Below are positions 51,233 to 55,727 of a DNA stretch of 55,727 nucleotides, one piece after another. The stretch's first letter is position 1, and the number at the start of each line of letters is the position of its first letter. The position numbers and the translations under genes are program-made. The notes beneath the pieces are model-generated. The model saw only the letters and a list, made by a program, of their open reading frames with translations, did no database searches and was not told the origin of the DNA. Source of the DNA: Deltaproteobacteria bacterium (GTDB lineage Bacteria; Bdellovibrionota_B; Oligoflexia; Oligoflexales; CAIYRB01); contig VGTI01000023.1 of assembly GCA_016874735.1 (NCBI GenBank), positions 1 through 55,727 of the forward strand, in the 5' to 3' direction.

Positions 51233-53515
51233 TTGCACCTGCATCGCTCTCCCATGGCCCGACTGATTTGGCTAAGTCTACTCCCCGTAGCCCTAGCTTT
51301 GGGGCTTGCGTGGTACATCCAGGCAACTGATGGTGGCGTGCCACTGGAGCAGGCCTATGAATACGTCATATTCCCGGATACAAAAGGTGAGCCTAGCCTA
51401 GACGACATCCGCAACCTACCCGAACATTCCTGGTTGCCAGTTGATCCGCGGCGGCACGGAGGCGCGTCGAAGCCAGAAAGCTTGATACGTGGTTCGCTCA
51501 CTCTCCGAACCATTTGGCTACGTCATCGCCTGCCACCTACCGAAGCGCCACAGGCAAAAATCTTCAGTATCCCACTTCTGTTCGTGCAAAGTATTAACTT
51601 TTATACCCAGGATTCACCGAATGGCACCTTGCACCTAGCTTTAGCCGGTAGCGCTAGGGACCAGTGGTACGATCCACATCAACCAAGTCTCAAGGTCACG
51701 TCATCTCCCGATCAGACCATGACTGTTTATGTTGCACTACGCCCAACGAGGGGGCTAAAGACAGCCCTGCGCATCCAGCCAGAATCGATACACCAGGATC
51801 TTGAGAACTCATTTCGCGTTGCCTTGGGTTTGATCAGAGGTGGTAGCGCGTTCCTCATCGTATTCGGATTGGCACTACTCGTATCCCTACGCAATCTCAT
51901 TTATCTCTATTCTGTGACCTTTCAGGTCTTCATTGCCACCACCGTCATGCTAGCCTATGGCGATATCCTCGATTACTTGCCTTGGTTAGCCGGGCGACCA
52001 GACTTATACCAACAATTCGTAATCCTCGCCTCTGTCCTAGCGATCCAATTTTTTGGTCTCTGCCTAGTTGAGTTAACACGCCACCTTGCCGAGACGCAAA
52101 AGATCCGCAGCCGCTGGATCCGGGAAATTACAGTCGTCTTTATCCTCGTCGCGAGTCTACCTTATATACGGGAATCACTGCAGTTCGCGATTGTCGTGAT
52201 ACTCATAGCCATATCACTACTTGAAGCCGCCTTATTTCTGACTACCAAACCCGAACCAAGCATCCACTTGCATCAAATAGCTCTCATTGGTTCCAGTTTT
52301 TGGAGCGCTTTCGGCCTGACGGTTGCTGGCGTTACCGGCAACTTTGGCAATTCGATCTACATCGAAAACGCGCTGATTGCTGGTCAGTTTATCGTTGCCA
52401 CGATGCTGGTTATAGACTTTTCAAGGCGCATTAGAGTCCTCCATCAGGAACGTCTCCAGGCTGTTTCCTTACTTCGTGCCGATGCCCTGGCATTCCAGGA
52501 CGCGAAGACATCGGTACACAACCCAATGAGGGAGCACGAGGAATTCGATGTCACCATTATGTTCATTGATATTATGTCATTTTCTGTTATTGCCGAAAAA
52601 TTCGGGGGCGAGACGGTATTCAACGACTTGTCAATGCGCCTACGCCTACTTACTGATGTTATAGAATCTTACGGTGGGACTATCGATCGCTCACTGGGAG
52701 ATGGTCTCCTTTGCTTCTTCACTGGGGGCGAAAAAGACCACACGATTAGAGCATTCTTAGCTGCGGTCAAAATCCATGAAATTATCATCAGCGATGCCAA
52801 GCGCATAAATGCCGGAAAATCCAAACGTGCGCTCATGCCGGTGCGCATCGGAATTCATAGGGACAGGGTGATCATTGGCAATGTCGTTGGTTCCTATCAG
52901 ATTGATTTTACTATGGTCGGTAACGGCGTCAACTATGCCAGCAATTTGGAGCAGGCTTGTGGTCCCTTTCAAATTGTCGTCAGTAAAGAGGTACACGATA
53001 AGTTGACACGGAGCGACCTCGGAATGGTCACATTTGTTCCGATCCATATTGCCGTCAAACACAAGCATCAATTATTTCACGCGTACCGCCACAGCCCTTT
53101 CGCCCATCACAAAGGTGCCGTAAACGAAGCACTGAATCTCCATTATCAACAACTCGGCGTTCTTAACAGAGAACGGCGATTTTCAGTAAAAGATCCGGGC
53201 TCCATGACTTTGATCAGTGCTCACGGAAAACATCAAATCTTGGATTTTTCCCTTCAGGGGTTTCGCGTCCATTCGGATGTCATTCTCGGTCAAAATGCTT
53301 CATTTGAGGCCGAGTTACACCTAATGGATCCGGTGATCATGGGCAATTTGCGCAACAAACACCTACACACGCTCACGCTAGAGGTCCGATGGAGCCACCT
53401 CGAAGATGGGAAAATCATGCAGGGATTCAAAGTCGTGGGTGCAAACGAGGAGCAATGTCACTTCCGCGTAGCGCAGTTTTTATCAATCGTTAGCGACCTT
53501 AAAAAGACAGCATAA
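51233..53515 (+). CDS. 7TMR-DISM membrane cyclase homologue with PilZ-like tail, Arg-lacking site
   Basis: I place the start at TTG 51233, which has AGAGGA six nt before it; an ATG at 51254 is the alternative. The protein (760 residues) has a signal/helix, a periplasmic region, seven helices, a class III cyclase domain (about 437-615) and a PilZ-like end. Metal aspartates are kept (FIDIMSF, about 446; LGDG, about 490). In GNGVNYASNLE the Asn is kept (about 567) but the transition-state Arg is Asn (about 571). The base-selecting Lys is Arg. It is the first gene of the second pair; the next cyclase starts 14 nt after its stop. Confidence 0.85.
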   Translation: MHLHRSPMARLIWLSLLPVALALGLAWYIQATDGGVPLEQAYEYVIFPDTKGEPSLDDIRNLPEHSWLPVDPRRHGGASKPESLIRGSLTLRTIWLRHRLPPTEAPQAKIFSIPLLFVQSINFYTQDSPNGTLHLALAGSARDQWYDPHQPSLKVTSSPDQTMTVYVALRPTRGLKTALRIQPESIHQDLENSFRVALGLIRGGSAFLIVFGLALLVSLRNLIYLYSVTFQVFIATTVMLAYGDILDYLPWLAGRPDLYQQFVILASVLAIQFFGLCLVELTRHLAETQKIRSRWIREITVVFILVASLPYIRESLQFAIVVILIAISLLEAALFLTTKPEPSIHLHQIALIGSSFWSAFGLTVAGVTGNFGNSIYIENALIAGQFIVATMLVIDFSRRIRVLHQERLQAVSLLRADALAFQDAKTSVHNPMREHEEFDVTIMFIDIMSFSVIAEKFGGETVFNDLSMRLRLLTDVIESYGGTIDRSLGDGLLCFFTGGEKDHTIRAFLAAVKIHEIIISDAKRINAGKSKRALMPVRIGIHRDRVIIGNVVGSYQIDFTMVGNGVNYASNLEQACGPFQIVVSKEVHDKLTRSDLGMVTFVPIHIAVKHKHQLFHAYRHSPFAHHKGAVNEALNLHYQQLGVLNRERRFSVKDPGSMTLISAHGKHQILDFSLQGFRVHSDVILGQNASFEAELHLMDPVIMGNLRNKHLHTLTLEVRWSHLEDGKIMQGFKVVGANEEQCHFRVAQFLSIVSDLKKTA

Positions 53516-53529
53516 TACGGCAGACTCCT

Positions 53530-55727
53530 ATGTACTTTGGCAAACGAAATCTACTAAGAACATGCCTCTCGGTATTGCCAGGGGCCATCGTGGTAGCTGC
53601 GGCCTTCTTCACACAGGTATTCGAGTCAGACAACTCACTACCCATCAGTGATCTAGTGGCGACTGATACAACGCCCTCCAATTTAGCCGCGGCTCTCTCT
53701 CATACCTCCTGGCAGGCGCGACCTAACCTCGTGGTCAATCTGCCCCAAATAGCCCCCAAAATCACATGGACCAAAATCGAAGTTCCAGGACTAGCGACCA
53801 ACGAACCTTTGTACGTTGAGACCCGGTTTCCTCTCCTCATAGATCTCGACTTTTATCTAGTAGACGAGGGCCGGCTGGTAGATGAATGGCACACGGGCTA
53901 TGCCCATCCTGGGAGTTTCGAGAGGAATAAAGGACTATATTTTAACTTCCCAGTAAACACCAAGAATCATAATCAATCGCTATTTATTCGTGCCAAAAAT
54001 CCAGGAACGGGCGTACCTAAATTTCGTTTGTACGACCGACATACATTTGCATCGATGAATCAGCTGAGAGATCAGGTCATGGGGACTTTATTCGGCCTCT
54101 CGCTCATGATCATTTTCGTCAATATTTTGCTACTCACATCCCAAGAATCGATCACTTACCTGATGGATATCGGCGCTCAGATTTTCTTGCTAGTCGTTGT
54201 CTACTTTCTCGAGGGGTACTATAAGCGCATCACCCCTAACATCGGTGACGATCCCGATCTCCTTGCACGCATGATCATTAGCTCCTATATGATGGCATTA
54301 TTTTTCATCGCCGCATTTTATCGCCGGCATTTACTTATTGACCGTAATTTCCAGGACTTGACACGCAGCTACCGAGCCATTCAAGCACTCTATCTAATCT
54401 CGCCGGTCGTTGTGTTCACGACGCCTTTTGCCGTTGGCTTGAGTTATGCGATAGTGGTGACGTGGCTAGGCTCTGGGCTGATGATTAAAAGGTACATCCG
54501 GTTTGTTAATCTGCGGTCGATTTTCATCGCGTTCCTAAGCCAATCAGGTGGTGTTACGGCAATGATTGTCACGGCACTCACGGTACTCGACATCGTCAGC
54601 GACAATCTCCTGAATAAATCTATGGCTCACATTGGCATCGTTTGGATGGGCGCGACCAATCTCATTGCAAGCGGCATGCGCCTGCGTCTTATCGAGGCAC
54701 GCAGTAAACGTATTCGCAGCGCCTTGGCCAAGAGGGACAGCCGGGCCGAACTAAACCGGCTCCTGACGTCGTCCTACGACAACATTGAAAACATCAAAAA
54801 GGCGGAGGTAACCATCATGTTTATCGATGCCGTATCTTTTTCTCTGCTGGCGGCAGGAAGATCGACAGCGGCCATCTTCAAGGCTCTTTCGGAGCGTCTG
54901 AGCGAGATCATCAAAGTCATCGAAGCTGAGGGCGGCAGTGTCGATAGATCTCTCGGCGATGGGGTCCTATGTTACTTCTCCAACGATCAGATTGGACTTA
55001 GAAAACACCACGCAGTGGCGGCCTTTGATGCGGCCATCACCATTCAGCGCAACGCTATCGCGGCCGCATTAACTCATCCGGACAAGTTAATCATGCCAGT
55101 GCGCATTGGCATTCACTCAGCTGACGTGATTATCGGCAATTTGGGCGACGATCGGCACCTTGATTTCACTATGATCGGCAGCGGTGTCAATTTTGCAAGT
55201 CGTCTTGAGACAGCTGCCAGTCCCTTCAAAATCAATCTAAGCACCGAAACAGTCGATCACCTAACGCGTCATAAAATCGCCCCTCAACTCTTTGAACCCA
55301 TTAAATTATCGATCAAGCACCATAGTGCTCTGCATAACGCCTTTGAACATGATCCGAGTATCGGTGACGCTGATTCCCTACAGAGGGCAGAAGTCCTATT
55401 TTTTGAACAACTAGGCATCAGACGCGGCGACGAGCGCCACATGGTTGTGCCTAGCGAGTCGCTAAGACTCATGTACGGAGATCTTGAGTTCTCGGTCGTC
55501 GACTTTTCGCGCTACGGCTTTCGCGCCACGAGTGGATCACTATTCGGGCGACGTAGCGTGCTGACAGTTGAGTTCGTCACAAACAATATAGAGCTCCAGC
55601 GTATGCTCGCGGCATACTTCCTCCGCACAGTCGTAGTCGAGGTTAGGTGGAGTCGACAGGAGCAGGGTACGTTTACACATGGACTTCGGATCGTCGGCAG
55701 TAGCACTGCGCAACGTAATTTCCTGTA
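53530..55727 (+). CDS. 7TMR-DISM membrane class III nucleotide cyclase with PilZ-like tail, complete site (partial)
   Basis: An ATG at 53530 opens a frame with no stop before the window end (over 730 residues), so only the last residues are missing. Order of domains: N-terminal helix, periplasmic DISMED2-like part, seven helices, cyclase (about 425-605), PilZ-like domain with VVDFSRYGFRA and VEVRWSRQ. Metal aspartates are at about 433 (FIDAVSF) and 477 (LGDG); Asn554 and Arg558 in GSGVNFASRLE are both kept. The Lys is Arg (VDRSLGD) and the partner is Thr. It mirrors the layout of the minus-strand pair. Confidence 0.85.
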   Translation, partial: MYFGKRNLLRTCLSVLPGAIVVAAAFFTQVFESDNSLPISDLVATDTTPSNLAAALSHTSWQARPNLVVNLPQIAPKITWTKIEVPGLATNEPLYVETRFPLLIDLDFYLVDEGRLVDEWHTGYAHPGSFERNKGLYFNFPVNTKNHNQSLFIRAKNPGTGVPKFRLYDRHTFASMNQLRDQVMGTLFGLSLMIIFVNILLLTSQESITYLMDIGAQIFLLVVVYFLEGYYKRITPNIGDDPDLLARMIISSYMMALFFIAAFYRRHLLIDRNFQDLTRSYRAIQALYLISPVVVFTTPFAVGLSYAIVVTWLGSGLMIKRYIRFVNLRSIFIAFLSQSGGVTAMIVTALTVLDIVSDNLLNKSMAHIGIVWMGATNLIASGMRLRLIEARSKRIRSALAKRDSRAELNRLLTSSYDNIENIKKAEVTIMFIDAVSFSLLAAGRSTAAIFKALSERLSEIIKVIEAEGGSVDRSLGDGVLCYFSNDQIGLRKHHAVAAFDAAITIQRNAIAAALTHPDKLIMPVRIGIHSADVIIGNLGDDRHLDFTMIGSGVNFASRLETAASPFKINLSTETVDHLTRHKIAPQLFEPIKLSIKHHSALHNAFEHDPSIGDADSLQRAEVLFFEQLGIRRGDERHMVVPSESLRLMYGDLEFSVVDFSRYGFRATSGSLFGRRSVLTVEFVTNNIELQRMLAAYFLRTVVVEVRWSRQEQGTFTHGLRIVGSSTAQRNFL

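Noticed and set aside
1-55727. CRISPR array, rRNA or tRNA genes
   Set aside because: No regular direct repeats with spacers and no recognisable RNA gene cores were seen on either strand.

Overview
The window looks like chromosomal DNA of a free-living Gram-negative bacterium. Evidence is the many predicted lipoproteins, a Tat-type signal, a bacterioferritin/Bfd pair with a Fur-box-like site, an OxyR with both redox cysteines, and membrane cyclases of the 7TMR-DISM type. The mix of predicted surface lipoproteins, DISM cyclases and B12 and uracil genes would suit an Oligoflexia/Bdellovibrionota or delta-like lineage, but no marker gene here proves this. Starts are often GTG or TTG with good Shine-Dalgarno sites, and many genes overlap by 1-4 nt. 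I saw no rRNA, tRNA or CRISPR array.

Layout. 1-3.7 kb: the tail of an APC amino-acid permease, then an AEC carrier, a DRE-TIM aldolase and an RraA-like aldolase. 3.9-10.3 kb is a patchy accessory zone: an AAA/DUF4143 ATPase, a YhhQ transporter, a two-domain GNAT, oxyR beside what looks like a catalase remnant, a META-domain gene, an IS200/IS605 transposase tail and a perfect 20-bp inverted repeat. 10.3-20.4 kb (minus strand): an M28 peptidase, a tandem pair of membrane cyclases with PilZ-like tails, a polytopic membrane protein, a lipoprotein and a DnaQ/UvrC-type fusion. 20.4-31 kb: dihydroorotase, Grx4, a Cys/Met PLP enzyme, a lactone oxidase, ALDH, a Thr-type asparaginase and several lipoproteins.

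31-38.6 kb is a uracil-catabolism (URC) cluster: uridine kinase diverges from CoA-acylating semialdehyde dehydrogenase, URC1, URC4 and UPRT, followed by two RNA-modification genes. 38.7-44.9 kb holds a small Cys-rich exported protein, an orphan ABC ATPase, a zinc-ribbon ORF, an AbiE-type toxin/antitoxin pair in reversed order, a MITE-like element, then bfr, bfd, a Fur-box-like site and an exported ferrochelatase-like lipoprotein. 44.9-49.3 kb has terC-cobT-cobS and a photolyase-like gene. 49.3 kb to the end has a GH5 lipoprotein and a second tandem cyclase pair, the last gene running off the window.

The most striking pattern is in the four cyclases. They form two separate tandem pairs. In each pair the first gene has lost catalytic residues that the second keeps, while both keep the metal-binding aspartates. 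This predicts two obligate heterodimeric cyclases with one working site each, with PilZ-like tails.
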